Part shown: positions 35,431 through 45,197 of the stretch, one piece after another
Layout of the letters: every line of letters starts with the position of its first letter
Numbering within the stretch: position 1 is the stretch's first letter
Source: Aquimarina longa SW024
Lineage (GTDB): Bacteria > Bacteroidota > Bacteroidia > Flavobacteriales > Flavobacteriaceae
NCBI RefSeq assembly: GCF_001401755.1
Contig: NZ_AVQK01000030.1
Span: forward strand, 1-64,000
Reading direction: 5' to 3'
DNA length: 64,000 nucleotides
Notes under the pieces: generated by a model
Told to the model about the DNA's origin: nothing
What the model saw: only the letters and a program-made list of their open reading frames with translations
Databases searched by the model: none
Position numbers and translations under genes: made by a program

Positions 35431-36314
35431 CTAAAAGCTTCTTTAAATTCTTGAAATTTATTTCTTGATACAGGAACCTTATGAGGAACCCCTTCGAAAC
35501 TAATCCGATAATTTCTAGCATTTCCCGAAGTATTACTAATATTTCTGATATTAATAACGTAAGACCGATGGGTACTAATGATAAATGGATAATCGCTAAG
35601 TGCTTCTTCAAGTTTTTGAATCGTAAGTCGGTATGGTTTAAATTTTGCGTTACTTGATTCTTTTGTAAAAACATCTATATAATTCCCTTCTGATTTAGCA
35701 AATAAAAAAGTATTCACATCTAGTTCTAGTACTTCATTTTTATTATTGGTCTGTATATTTATAGTATCTGATATTTCATTCTCCTTAGGTATAATCCTAG
35801 ATTTAAGATGTTCGTTATACAGGGATACTTTTTTTAAGTTTTCTTTTAAAAGAATTGTATAATTAATCCAAATAAGAAGAAACGCAGGAACAATACCGAG
35901 AATAACAACATATAACGATGCGTTTAAAAAACGAAGCAAAATGTTGCCTGATGGTTCTTTGATTAATATAACAGACATCGTATTATTAAATATAGCGATT
36001 GCAAAAAAGAGTGAAACGATTAAAAGACACTCTTTTCCTATTGTCCAGTTTTCTTTTAAATCAGGTTTAAAAAATAACCGTGGTATAATTTCTATGACTA
36101 AAAGAATGCTAAAAAAAGTTGTTAGTCCAGCAAATGCACAGAGAAGGGATTTTGAAAATTCATAATCTGTGTTCATACCATTTTCATTTACTGTTAGTAA
36201 ATTAACACCATAAACCATAACTCCTAATACAGTAGCAACTATTAAGTTTCTTTGGAGATGAAATAAGTACGGATACGGCTTATTTATAATTTGGGAAATA
36301 TAATATCGAGACAT
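35415..36314 (-). CDS. Membrane-anchored LytTR transcriptional regulator
   Basis: 299 residues. Four hydrophobic segments in the first 165 residues (for example LIVATVLGVMVYGVNLL and LLCAFAGLTTFFSILLVIEI) and a C-terminal LytTR DNA-binding domain from about 200 (LFAKSEGNYIDVFTKE, FIISTHRSYVINIRNI). This one-component layout, a membrane sensor with LytTR, is common in Bacteroidota. It faces away from the DUF418 gene upstream. The signal is unknown. Confidence 0.85.
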   Translation of the reverse strand: MSRYYISQIINKPYPYLFHLQRNLIVATVLGVMVYGVNLLTVNENGMNTDYEFSKSLLCAFAGLTTFFSILLVIEIIPRLFFKPDLKENWTIGKECLLIVSLFFAIAIFNNTMSVILIKEPSGNILLRFLNASLYVVILGIVPAFLLIWINYTILLKENLKKVSLYNEHLKSRIIPKENEISDTINIQTNNKNEVLELDVNTFLFAKSEGNYIDVFTKESSNAKFKPYRLTIQKLEEALSDYPFIISTHRSYVINIRNISNTSGNARNYRISFEGVPHKVPVSRNKFQEFKEAFSVKKV

Positions 36315-36517
36315 TAAGAATTATATTTTTAGTACTCAAATGTACTATTTTTAGAAGGTCGTGACAACTTCCTAAATTATTAATTTTGGTTAAAGTGAGG
36401 CGTAAGTTTCAATAAAGCGGATATTTTAATTTTTAACACTACCCATATACCAGATTTTTTTATGAAAAAATTATGGAGTTTATCTAAATAGTTAAATGAA
36501 GTAGCTTGTTTTAATTT

Positions 36518-37594
36518 TTATGCTGTTAGTTTTCGCATAACCCATTCTAGTGGACCAGATTTTTTATATTTTCTCCAGATTATTGCAAATAGTATACAGA
36601 ACAGACTAAATACTAATGCATAAACTACTGAAAACTCAATAGAGTATTTTCCCATCTTAGAAGGATTTAGTATTTCGACAATACCCATTCCGATAATAAC
36701 GTGAGCGACATAAAAAGTTAATGCTAGTTGCCCAGTTTTATTCAATCCATTAATTATAATAGTATTTTCATATCGTCTAGCAATCCATATACAGGCCGAA
36801 ATTATAGTAAAAGCAATTGTTATTCCAGTAAACATATATATTGGTAATGGTGGCATGGGATCGGTTCCTACTACCTCAACTAATTCTTTAGTTGTTTCTT
36901 GATCTCCTTCTGATAGAAATGAAATAGCTAAATAAGATGAGTATTGAATAAGCACAAAAATAAAGAAAGAAATCCAAAATATTTTCTTCACAACTTTTTC
37001 ATTATGTAAATCTTGTTTTCCCAACCAATAGCCAAATAGCATAAATGCTGCCCAAGGTATCACAGGGTGAAAACCATTAAAGAATAGGTTTTTTATAAAC
37101 CCTTTAATAGTCCAAAAATCTTGATAATCTAGGGTACTAAAATCCCAACCAATTTCGTAATCCCAAAACATCATTAATATTGGATAGATTAGAATTAATA
37201 CAATTCCAGAAGTCAAAAAAATGTTTTCTTTGCGCCTTAAAAGTAAAATTACAATTACCATATAAACACTATAAAAGTGTAAAATATCTGCTGGCCAAAT
37301 GGCGATATAAGAGATTCCAATAATGAATAAAAACAATGCTCTTTTGGCTATTATATTGCGAATAATTTTCAATTTCTCATGATCATCATTCTTAATAGCT
37401 GAATTTGTCATAAGAGCAAGTCCAACACCTGCTAATACCACAAAAGTAGCTGCTGATTTTCCTTCAAATATATTTGCAAAAGATTGTACCCAACTTCTTC
37501 CATCTTCTCCAAAAACTACTTTGAAATTAACGATAACCATACCGATTACAGCAAATGCTCTGGCAACATCAATTCCAATTATTCTTTTTTTCAT
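36518..37594 (-). CDS. DUF418 family membrane protein
   Basis: 358 residues with about nine membrane segments. The N-terminus RIIGIDVARAFAVIGMVIVN and the C-terminal block LNKTGQLALTFYVAHVIIGM then KYKKSGPLEWVMRKLT match the DUF418/YeiB group, relatives of membrane acyltransferases. It probably transfers an acyl group across or at the inner membrane; not proven. The 200-bp gap downstream (36315-36517) and 186-bp gap upstream hold no gene. Confidence 0.85.
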   Translation of the reverse strand: MKKRIIGIDVARAFAVIGMVIVNFKVVFGEDGRSWVQSFANIFEGKSAATFVVLAGVGLALMTNSAIKNDDHEKLKIIRNIIAKRALFLFIIGISYIAIWPADILHFYSVYMVIVILLLRRKENIFLTSGIVLILIYPILMMFWDYEIGWDFSTLDYQDFWTIKGFIKNLFFNGFHPVIPWAAFMLFGYWLGKQDLHNEKVVKKIFWISFFIFVLIQYSSYLAISFLSEGDQETTKELVEVVGTDPMPPLPIYMFTGITIAFTIISACIWIARRYENTIIINGLNKTGQLALTFYVAHVIIGMGIVEILNPSKMGKYSIEFSVVYALVFSLFCILFAIIWRKYKKSGPLEWVMRKLTA

Positions 37595-37780
37595 AAAAGC
37601 AATTCTTATTTTTAAGTAATGCTGTTAGTACTAATTCTTAGATGGAATTACCTACTAAAATCATTTCTTTTTATACTATAAAATATATCAATAGCGCTAC
37701 GATCTCTAAATTTTCTTTTTTGTCTGAATCAAATTATTTTTGATTCAATTTTCGGTAATTTCATTTGAGAAATGGTATAC

Positions 37781-38650
37781 TCATAATATTGGGATATAAA
37801 TTTCAGTAATCAATTCATCTGGTGGAGTATTCGTTTCGTCGTTTAAGTAAAACTCTAAAGTTGGTTTATCTGCTAGTTCCAATTGTATATCAGTAAGCCA
37901 ATACGCATATATTTTATGATACGTATCTTCACTAGATTCATGACTCCCCTTATGAATAAATTTTGCATATTTCCCTTGTTCTATAATTTTACTATTAAAA
38001 AGTCCTTCTGTCTTAATCTCTTTATTATCTTCTAATATAATAGCTGCATTATACCTGCACCTTAAGCTATCTGTTATTTCTTCATCATCTAATATTTCGC
38101 CTAGTACAGTTGTTTTTTCATTTAATACATTCTTTTTAATTGCATACATAGTCAATTGTTCCCAAGTTTCTTTAATTGCTTTAATGTTATCATAGTTTCC
38201 ATAATAGGTTAAGTAAAGTACTTTAAAACTAGGCAATTCTTCTATTGTAAAATCAGGTTTTTTTGATTTGTTTCGGTTAAAATCTTTTGTTATTTTTTTA
38301 ATACTATTTTGTTTAAACTCATGTGAGTTCCTAAAAACAGAAGGAGAACATTTAAAATGCTTTTTAAATGCTTTACTAAATGATGAAACCTCACGATACC
38401 CTATATCATATGCAATATCAGCTATAGAATAATTAGAAAATTTTAAATACTCGGCTGCTTTTTCTAAACGCAATCTTTTTTGATAGTACCCTATAGTCTC
38501 TTGATGTAGTGCTAAAAATATTCTGTTGCTATTTCTGTAGGAATAAAAAACCGTATTTTCAATGTCCTTAACAGTTATCTCTTCTTTGAATTTATCATCT
38601 AATAAACGTAATAATTTTTTATATCTGTTTAAATGAGTTTGGTTTTCCAT
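37781..38650 (-). CDS. AraC family regulator with GyrI-like effector domain
   Basis: 289 residues. An N-terminal AraC double helix-turn-helix (residues 10-110: LEKAAEYLKFSNYSIADIAY then REVSSFSKAFKKHFKCSPSVFR) is followed by a GyrI-like small-molecule binding domain (about 130-289, PDFTIEELPSFKVLYLTYYG). This is the Rob/GyrI layout, often sensing hydrophobic compounds. A paired inverted repeat lies between it and the divergent gene at 38796, a likely autoregulatory site. Confidence 0.9.
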   Translation of the reverse strand: MENQTHLNRYKKLLRLLDDKFKEEITVKDIENTVFYSYRNSNRIFLALHQETIGYYQKRLRLEKAAEYLKFSNYSIADIAYDIGYREVSSFSKAFKKHFKCSPSVFRNSHEFKQNSIKKITKDFNRNKSKKPDFTIEELPSFKVLYLTYYGNYDNIKAIKETWEQLTMYAIKKNVLNEKTTVLGEILDDEEITDSLRCRYNAAIILEDNKEIKTEGLFNSKIIEQGKYAKFIHKGSHESSEDTYHKIYAYWLTDIQLELADKPTLEFYLNDETNTPPDELITEIYIPIL

Positions 38651-38700
38651 AACTAGTGATTCCTTAGTGCAATTTAATATATCTATAGGATAGTTACTTG

Positions 38701-38745
38701 TCCTTTTTGGACAACTTTACCTTAAACCATTTTGTCCAAAAAGGA
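38701..38745. promoter_or_regulatory. Paired inverted repeat, candidate AraC operator
   Basis: TCCTTTTTGGACAA (38701-38714) and TTGTCCAAAAAGGA (38732-38745) are perfect inverted copies 17 bp apart. The second half-site lies about 26 bp before the -7 box TACTTTTG (38771-38778) of the gene at 38796 and would overlap its -33 region. Confidence 0.65.
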
Positions 38746-38770
38746 TAAACAACTAGGCTTATATCAATAC

Positions 38771-38778
38771 TACTTTTG
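38771..38778 (+). promoter_or_regulatory. Bacteroidetes -7 promoter box
   Basis: TACTTTTG fits TAnnTTTG, 17 bp before the ATG at 38796. Confidence 0.55.
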
Positions 38779-38795
38779 TAAAAAAAATAATTGGT

Positions 38796-39206
38796 ATGAC
38801 AACAATACTATCAAAATCGATTTTATACATCGTCTTTCTTTTATTAGGTTTTTTTCAAAGTATTAATGCTCAAATAATCAATAAAAAAGACGTCGTTAAT
38901 CACTGGAAACTTAATAAATATAGTATCAACTCCAAGAACTATTCTCCACCAAAAAAAGATGCCGGAGATTATCTTTTATTTACTAATGATATGTCTTTTA
39001 CAACAGTTTTTGAAGGAGTAAAAGAGTTTGGAGAATGGAACTTAAACCCTAAAAAAGGAATCATCTATTTACATGAAAATAAAGATGATAAGAATCCATT
39101 GAAACTATATATACAGAAACTGACTTCTAATAGTCTTATCATTCGTTTAGATATTTTTATGCTTAGAAAAATAGACTTTCATTATACCGCTAAAAAAAAT
39201 GATTAA
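38796..39206 (+). CDS. Secreted lipocalin-like protein
   Basis: 136 residues with a signal peptide (IVFLLLGFFQSINAQ). KKDVVNHWKLNKYSINSKNY then GDYLLFTNDMSFTTVFEGVK and EFGEWNLNPKKGII resemble lipocalin-like DUF domains of Bacteroidota; the match is by pattern. It is divergent from the AraC gene and probably controlled by it. The next gene overlaps its end by 8 bp. Confidence 0.65.
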   Translation: MTTILSKSILYIVFLLLGFFQSINAQIINKKDVVNHWKLNKYSINSKNYSPPKKDAGDYLLFTNDMSFTTVFEGVKEFGEWNLNPKKGIIYLHENKDDKNPLKLYIQKLTSNSLIIRLDIFMLRKIDFHYTAKKND

Positions 39207-39789
39207 AACGATACTGCTACTACTCCTAGGCTTATTTTTCTTTAGCTTTAATGGGATTGCTCAAGAAAAGGTGCTTTGGGAAAAGAATAATGAAATTCCT
39301 GTTTTGGAAACTGATTCTAAAGACAATTGGGTCAACTTACTTACCTACAAAAAATCGTTTAGTAAGTATCGAGAAAATTGGTCTGTCACATATACAGGGT
39401 TCGAAGACATTGATGATGATCTAATCATACCGTTTACACTATCATATGGACATAATAAAATTAGAAAAGAGCTCTTAGGTAAACTAGGTTATAAATCAGT
39501 CGAAACCTTTGCATTAGGCTTTGGTATGAATGGATATCTAAAGATGTATCCAGGTATTTATCTGGGTGTTGGAGTTGGGCTTTCTCCAGGAATGGAATCG
39601 ACAACTAGAATAAATAATGATAAAAATAGATACTTTTTTATTGGTGCCGATTTTAAACAAGGACTTAGGTTTATTCCATGGCATGAATTCGGAATTGTGA
39701 TCGGAGTAGAATTCTTCCAAAAACTCCAAACATCAAAGGTGTATTCATCAGAAATCGGATGGTCTATTGAAGTGGGAGTAAATTTTTAA
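39199..39789 (+). CDS. Secreted or outer-membrane protein of unknown function
   Basis: 196 residues with a signal peptide (LLLLGLFFFSFNGIAQEK). Glycine-rich strands (GYKSVETFALGFGMNGYLKM, GIYLGVGVGLSPGMESTT, IGWSIEVGVNF) suggest a small beta-barrel. It overlaps the lipocalin-like gene by 8 bp and is co-transcribed with it under the AraC promoter region. Confidence 0.65.
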   Translation: MIKTILLLLLGLFFFSFNGIAQEKVLWEKNNEIPVLETDSKDNWVNLLTYKKSFSKYRENWSVTYTGFEDIDDDLIIPFTLSYGHNKIRKELLGKLGYKSVETFALGFGMNGYLKMYPGIYLGVGVGLSPGMESTTRINNDKNRYFFIGADFKQGLRFIPWHEFGIVIGVEFFQKLQTSKVYSSEIGWSIEVGVNF

Positions 39790-40352
39790 CAGATAACAAC
39801 CATAGTCAACAGCAGGGTAATAGTTCGCTGCTAACTTCTAATTTTAAAAAAGCAACCGCGGAATTATGAATAACTAGTCTAACTTTATTCTTTTAGCATA
39901 AACTACCTATAGCTTATTAAATAAGCTTACCAAATTTTTAAAAGTGAAACAAGTGGCTTAAAAATTTTGTTCAAAAATTATTAAGTAGCCATATCAATAA
40001 AAAAGTAAAAAGTGGTGTAGCAACCTCCAATTTAGCTAAATCCAAAAAAAACCTTTTTATAAACTCTTTAGATTCGATATAAAGGTCTTTGAAATAGCAT
40101 ATGATATAGAATAAAGAAAGCCCCATAAAGAGACTTGAAAATATTTTTTTAAATAAATTATGGATTTGTGCAACAGTTACTCTTGTTGTGGTGCATTATT
40201 CTTTGTTTTTAGTGCTCTTTTTGATATGATTAAGCACTCATTTATGAATTCTGTGAATGACAAAATCAGACGATGATTTCCAGTATTGTTGTGACAAAAT
40301 ATCAAGTTCATACTAAGTTGTTCCTCCCATTTCCGTTTGATTGTCCAATAGT

Positions 40353-40484
40353 TTATTTAGTTAAAAAGGTCCATTTCCCATTATTCGATTTGTAACTGAG
40401 ATACGAACCCAAGCAAACAGATAGAACCAAAATAGGCAAAGCCATTGCTATACAAATAAGCCCTTCTATAGTCCAATCAATATA
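40353..40484 (-). pseudogene. Possible membrane-protein C-terminal fragment
   Basis: A 43-residue open stretch reads YIDWTIEGLICIAMALPILV then LSVCLGSYLSYKSN and ends in a stop, with one strong hydrophobic segment. It has no proper start and may be the end of a lost gene. The rest of 39790-40638 shows no gene; an isolated TTGTGCAAC (40155-40163) resembles an IS1182 right end. Confidence 0.3.
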
Positions 40485-40638
40485 ATTCTAGGAGTTAAAA
40501 AAGTAAGCTGCTAACAGTTTATTTTTAGCAATATTGTCGAAGGTCTTTTTTATTTCCCCTAATTCATTTCATTTTTTCCTCAATTCATTGCATAGTTATT
40601 TCAAAAACTACATTCTCAAAATACTTTTGAAGTGTTAT

Positions 40639-40646
40639 TAATTTTG
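40639..40646 (+). promoter_or_regulatory. Bacteroidetes -7 promoter box
   Basis: TAATTTTG fits TAnnTTTG, 13 bp before the receptor ATG. A second match, TACTTTTG, lies at 40622-40629; only one is likely used. Confidence 0.45.
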
Positions 40647-40659
40647 AATCACTATTATT

Positions 40660-43026
40660 ATGAGAACCATAGCAACACTTTTATTCACTTTTATTTGTTC
40701 AATTAGTTTTGGACAAAATTTTACAGGAAAAATAATTGATAAACAAAACCTACCTATTTCATTTGCTAACATTGTAGCAAAAGACAAAACGGATAATTCA
40801 CTAATTACAGGTACAATTTCTGATGAAAATGGTGCGTTTTCTATCAATCCAATTAAAGAAGACATATATTTAGAAATTAGTTTTGTTGGATTTACCACCA
40901 AAAAAATATATCCCATTGAACCTATCATCGGAACAATCATTTTAGAGGAAGAAGGAAAACAACTACAAGAAGTAGTAATTACTGCTCGTAAAAAACTCAT
41001 TCAACAAAAAGTAGATAGATTAGTTTTTAACGTAGAAAATACAGTTGCTGGTACTGGTGGAACCGCGCTTGATGCACTAAAAGCTACACCAAGTATAAAT
41101 GTAGATACTGACAAGTTAGCCATTGTAGGAAAAGGAACTGTACGAGTACTAGTTAATGATAGAATTATACAATTATCAGGCAATGAATTAAATGCTTATT
41201 TGAATACTATCGCATCCGATGATATTAAAAATATTGAAGTTATTACCACACCACCCTCAAAATACGATGCTGAAGGCAATAGTGGACTTATTAATATTGT
41301 TCTAAAAAAATCAAAAGAAAATAGCTGGAATAATCAAATAAGAACGTCTTACACGCAAGCAACATATCCATTATTTAACTTTGGAAACACATTTAACTAT
41401 AATAAAAACAAAGTAAGTTTAATTGCTTCGTTAAATGGAACCAAAGGACATACAGCTCAGTTTAATCAATTTGATATTGTTTATCCATCAGCTTCAACCG
41501 TATCAAATCTTGATATGAAAAATAAAGAAAACATGATTTCAGGTAGGTTAGGATTCGATTACAATTTAACAAATAATGCTACTGTAGGAGTTTTATACAC
41601 AGGTTCGTTTGAAAATAAAGGAATAAAAGATGGAGGAAGAACACTGATAAATGATGGTAATGGAACGTACACAATTAATGAAGGTAATGCAGACACGAAA
41701 AACAAAAATCATTCAATAAATGCTCATTACATTCAACAATTAGATACGCTTGGTAGAAAATTATCTATTGACGTTGATTACTTTAATTTCAATAATTCTT
41801 CTAATAGAGGTTTTAGCAGTGAACAATTTATTACAGACCAAAGTTATTTTGAAGCAGAAAATAGCACCAATCAAAACATTAAAAATTATAGTGGAAGAAT
41901 AGATATGGAACACCCAAGCAAGTGGGGTAATTTTTCTTACGGAGTTAAAACCACAATTACAAAAACAGATAGCGATGTAGCATTTTACAATACTACTACA
42001 AGTACACCAATTTTTGACCCAACCCAAAGTAATGAGTTTATGTATTCTGAGAATATTAATGCAATATATGCAGATCTGTCTAAACCATTAGGTAAAAAAT
42101 GGCAAACAAAAATCGGACTTCGTTTTGAAAACACTCGAACAAAAGGAGTTTCAGAAACAAACAATCAAACCGATACCAATTCATATAACAAACTATTTCC
42201 ATCAGTATTTTTAGGGTACAATCCTAGTAGAAAAAACATGTTTAATTTAAGTTATAGTAGAAGAATTCAACGTCCTAGTTTTGAGCGTTTAAATCCGTTT
42301 CGTTTTTATATTAACCCTATTTCGTATCAAGAAGGAAACCCGTTTTTAAAACCACAAATTTCTGAGAATTTAGAATTAAAGCACATTTACAAAGGAAAAC
42401 TCATTAGTAAAGCATTTGTAAGTTATGTAGATAATGGATATTTCAATATTATTAAAGCAGAAGATGGAGCGCAACAAAGAATAGTAGTAACATTTGACAA
42501 TTTTTATACAGCTTATAATTATGGGTTAACCGAAACTTTTATATACAATCCAACAAAATGGTGGAATACAATAACTCAAGCAACGGTATCAAAAATGGAC
42601 ACACAATACAAAGATGGATTTAATTTAGACGCAGAATTAGTAAGCGGATGGAATTTTCAATTGTATAACCGCAATACATTCCATTTAAACAAAGCAAAAA
42701 CAATACAAGCAGAAACCACGCTTATTTACGCTTCGCCACAAAAATTGATGTATTTTTCAATATCTGAAATGGTGAGTCTAGACCTAGGATTAAAATTTTC
42801 GTTACTAGACAAAAAACTAAATTGTACAGTAGCCGTAAACGATATTTTAAAACGTAAGGCAACGAGTGTAAACACCAAAACTAACGGAATAGACCAAACA
42901 TACTATAATTATTTCGATACCCGAAGTGTGAAGATTGGTCTAAACTATAGCTTTGGTAACAAAAAAATAAAAGTTAAGAAACGTAATTCTGGAAACGAAG
43001 AAGAACAAAACAGAGCAAAAAAATAA
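40660..43026 (+). CDS. TonB-dependent receptor-like outer membrane protein
   Basis: 788 residues. Signal peptide (TLLFTFICSISFGQN), then a CarboxypepD_reg-like beta-sandwich (about 20-105, GKIIDKQNLPISFANIVAKD), a plug domain (110-215, LDALKATPSINVDTDKLAIV then GKGTVRVLVND) and a C-terminal barrel of the OMP_b-brl_3 type with SYSRRIQRPSFERLNPF. These proteins move substrates across the outer membrane or signal their presence. No SusD partner is adjacent; instead a LytS/LytTR pair follows, which points to signalling or peptide uptake. Substrate unknown. Confidence 0.9.
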   Translation: MRTIATLLFTFICSISFGQNFTGKIIDKQNLPISFANIVAKDKTDNSLITGTISDENGAFSINPIKEDIYLEISFVGFTTKKIYPIEPIIGTIILEEEGKQLQEVVITARKKLIQQKVDRLVFNVENTVAGTGGTALDALKATPSINVDTDKLAIVGKGTVRVLVNDRIIQLSGNELNAYLNTIASDDIKNIEVITTPPSKYDAEGNSGLINIVLKKSKENSWNNQIRTSYTQATYPLFNFGNTFNYNKNKVSLIASLNGTKGHTAQFNQFDIVYPSASTVSNLDMKNKENMISGRLGFDYNLTNNATVGVLYTGSFENKGIKDGGRTLINDGNGTYTINEGNADTKNKNHSINAHYIQQLDTLGRKLSIDVDYFNFNNSSNRGFSSEQFITDQSYFEAENSTNQNIKNYSGRIDMEHPSKWGNFSYGVKTTITKTDSDVAFYNTTTSTPIFDPTQSNEFMYSENINAIYADLSKPLGKKWQTKIGLRFENTRTKGVSETNNQTDTNSYNKLFPSVFLGYNPSRKNMFNLSYSRRIQRPSFERLNPFRFYINPISYQEGNPFLKPQISENLELKHIYKGKLISKAFVSYVDNGYFNIIKAEDGAQQRIVVTFDNFYTAYNYGLTETFIYNPTKWWNTITQATVSKMDTQYKDGFNLDAELVSGWNFQLYNRNTFHLNKAKTIQAETTLIYASPQKLMYFSISEMVSLDLGLKFSLLDKKLNCTVAVNDILKRKATSVNTKTNGIDQTYYNYFDTRSVKIGLNYSFGNKKIKVKKRNSGNEEEQNRAKK

Positions 43027-43036
43027 CCAACCTACA

Positions 43037-43078
43037 ATATGGCTGTTTAAAGAATTAGAGATTTTAAACAGCCTTGTT
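43037..43078 (+). terminator. Terminator after the receptor gene
   Basis: GGCTGTTTAAA / TTTAAACAGCC with a ten-base loop and TTGTTTT behind it. Confidence 0.75.
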
Positions 43079-43120
43079 TTAAACTAAAAATGTATTTTGT
43101 ACATCTAAAATTATAAAGAA

Positions 43121-44149
43121 GTGAAGGTCTTCAATAAAAAAATAAATCTAAAACAAGTTTTAATAGTAACTGCACTATTGTTACTAGGGAATGCTGGTAA
43201 AATTTATCTTTTACATAACGTACGAACTAAAAGTGATATTGATTTTTATGACTATTTCGACCACGTTTCTGTTTTTCTATTCTCTGCAGTTTCGGTAATA
43301 TCAGTATTAGCTTCTTGGAAAGTCATTAATAGAATAGACACGACAAATACAATTCTAAAATTTGTAAAGGTTTATATTTTGTCTTTTTTATTATTTGTTA
43401 TCGCTGGTGTTATTATTGATTATGTTCTTTTAGGTATTATAATGAACAATAATGAATATGATTTTATGATTAGATTTATGAACACGATGTCAGTTGCTTT
43501 TATACTTGTTGATATTTTTGCGCTTACTTCTGCATTTTTATATTTCAGACAATCCCAAAAAACCACATTAGAATTAGAGCAAACCGAAAAAGAAAAAGCA
43601 ACGTTACAATCGCAAATGCTACAAAAGAATTTAGAACCTCATTTTTTATTCAATAATTTGAGTGTTTTATCAGGATTAGCAAGAAAAAAACCAGAACAGA
43701 TAGAAGGTTTTATCGATGACTTTTCGGATGTATACCGCTACTATTTAAAGCACGGAAAAAAACAAATGGTGGAGTTAAAAGATGAACTGTCATTTTTAAT
43801 TAGCTATATGAATTTAATGGAAAAACGCTTTGGAAATACGTATCAGATTAAAAATAGTATCGAAAATACAGATGGTTTTATCATTCCGTGTTCGTTACAG
43901 TTGTGTGTAGAAAATGCGATAAAGCATAATAAAGGGAGTGAAGAAAATCCGTTATTGATTTCGCTTTCATTGAAAGAGAATACCATTGTGATAAAAAATA
44001 AGCTTAATAAAGTAGATTTTACGCTCGGAACAGGAACGGGAAACGATTATCTCAAACGTCAATATCAACTCAATTTTAACAAAGATGTTATTTTTACAGA
44101 AACGAATACTGAATTTATTGTTGAAATCCCTTTAATTTCAGAAATATGA
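43121..44149 (+). CDS. LytS-type sensor histidine kinase
   Basis: 342 residues from a GTG start. Four membrane segments (about 12-30, 45-62, 80-105 and 115-140), a short coil, then the His_kinase domain of the LytS class: LEPHFLFNNLSVLSGLARKK with the phosphorylated His about residue 175, and an ATPase region with CVENAIKHNKG (N box) and GTGTGNDYLKRQYQ (G box). It phosphorylates the next gene product; the genes overlap by 4 nt (ATGA). The signal could come from the upstream receptor. Confidence 0.9.
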   Translation: MKVFNKKINLKQVLIVTALLLLGNAGKIYLLHNVRTKSDIDFYDYFDHVSVFLFSAVSVISVLASWKVINRIDTTNTILKFVKVYILSFLLFVIAGVIIDYVLLGIIMNNNEYDFMIRFMNTMSVAFILVDIFALTSAFLYFRQSQKTTLELEQTEKEKATLQSQMLQKNLEPHFLFNNLSVLSGLARKKPEQIEGFIDDFSDVYRYYLKHGKKQMVELKDELSFLISYMNLMEKRFGNTYQIKNSIENTDGFIIPCSLQLCVENAIKHNKGSEENPLLISLSLKENTIVIKNKLNKVDFTLGTGTGNDYLKRQYQLNFNKDVIFTETNTEFIVEIPLISEI

Positions 44150-44889
44150 AAGTACTAATTATAGAAGACGAAGCCATAAACATCGAAATCATTACGGATC
44201 ATATCCTTCGATATAACGACAACATCGAAATTGTAACTTCATTACAAAGCAAAGAAGAAGTAGAAAAATGGTATCAAAACAATGAACAAGTAGATTTGGT
44301 ATTTTCTGATATTGAGTTGTTAGACGGAAATGTGTTTTCTCTATTGAAAACGAATATTATAAAATCTCCAATTATTTTTACAACCGCCTATAACACCTTT
44401 TACCAAGATGCTTTTGATGTAAACGGAATAGCTTATTTACTAAAACCCATCAGCTATACCAAGTTTAGTAAAGCAATGGAAAAGTTTGAAAGCCTACAGA
44501 ACAAAGAGATAAATTGGAAGAAAATATCAGAAACCATTCATGGATTAAACAACAATTACAAAGAACGGATCATTGTAAAAACCAAAACAGAAATAAAAAT
44601 TGTAAGCACCAAAAATACAGGAGCAATTTTATCTAATTCAGGAAAATGTATTGCGATTGATGAAAGCGGAAAAGAAAATGAGTTTCGCTACAAGTTATCC
44701 GATTTAATAAAAGAGTTAAACCCAAAAGAGTTTTTTCAAATTAATCGTGGTGAAATTGTAAATATTAATTTCATCGAAAAAATTGAGCCTTACTTTGGAG
44801 ACAGATTAGCAATTTCAATCAAAAACTACAAACAACATTTAATTACAAGCGCATCTGCAACAAGCGAATTTAGAAAATGGATTGAGTAA
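44146..44889 (+). CDS. LytTR-family response regulator
   Basis: 247 residues. A receiver domain (1-120) with the acidic pair in LIIEDEAIN, the phospho-acceptor Asp in LVFSDIELLDGN and Lys in YLLKPISYTKF. A LytTR DNA-binding domain follows (about 140-245, FFQINRGEIVNINFIEKIEP). Translationally coupled to the kinase. It probably controls the receptor or nearby genes. Confidence 0.93.
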   Translation: MKVLIIEDEAINIEIITDHILRYNDNIEIVTSLQSKEEVEKWYQNNEQVDLVFSDIELLDGNVFSLLKTNIIKSPIIFTTAYNTFYQDAFDVNGIAYLLKPISYTKFSKAMEKFESLQNKEINWKKISETIHGLNNNYKERIIVKTKTEIKIVSTKNTGAILSNSGKCIAIDESGKENEFRYKLSDLIKELNPKEFFQINRGEIVNINFIEKIEPYFGDRLAISIKNYKQHLITSASATSEFRKWIE

Positions 44890-44896
44890 AAAAGCT

Positions 44897-45046
44897 AGCA
44901 ACCCCAAAGTACAGTCGAACCTCTTTTTGGTACGCTTACTCAGTTTATAAGGCTTAGAAAAATTAATACTCTAGGCATACAACAAGCCAATAAGGTGATG
45001 CATTTTATCTGCTATTGCCTATAACTCGAAAAAATACTTGAAATTT
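44897..45046 (+). pseudogene. IS1182 transposase C-terminal remnant
   Basis: On the plus strand the sequence encodes VEPLFGTLTQFIRLRKINTL then GIQQANKVMH, matching VEPVFGTLTQFMGLRKINTL in the intact transposase at 1017-2591, with a frame change after MH. Opposite orientation to the other copies; no element ends are seen. Confidence 0.75.
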
Positions 45047-45197
45047 TCTCTTTGGCTTTTTCAATTAACTTATTCTGAATGTGTTGTTGAGAGCTTTGTC
45101 CGCTAATTATTTTTAATATGCTACTTAGATAATTAGAAGAGAGGTTTAATTTTTATTCTCTTCTCCAATTTCTCTAAAAAAGCATTGTGTTTACATA

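Noticed and set aside
40150..40171. IS1182 right end in the 39.8-40.6 kb gap
   Set aside because: A single TTGTGCAAC match without a partner end or transposase codons; too short to call.
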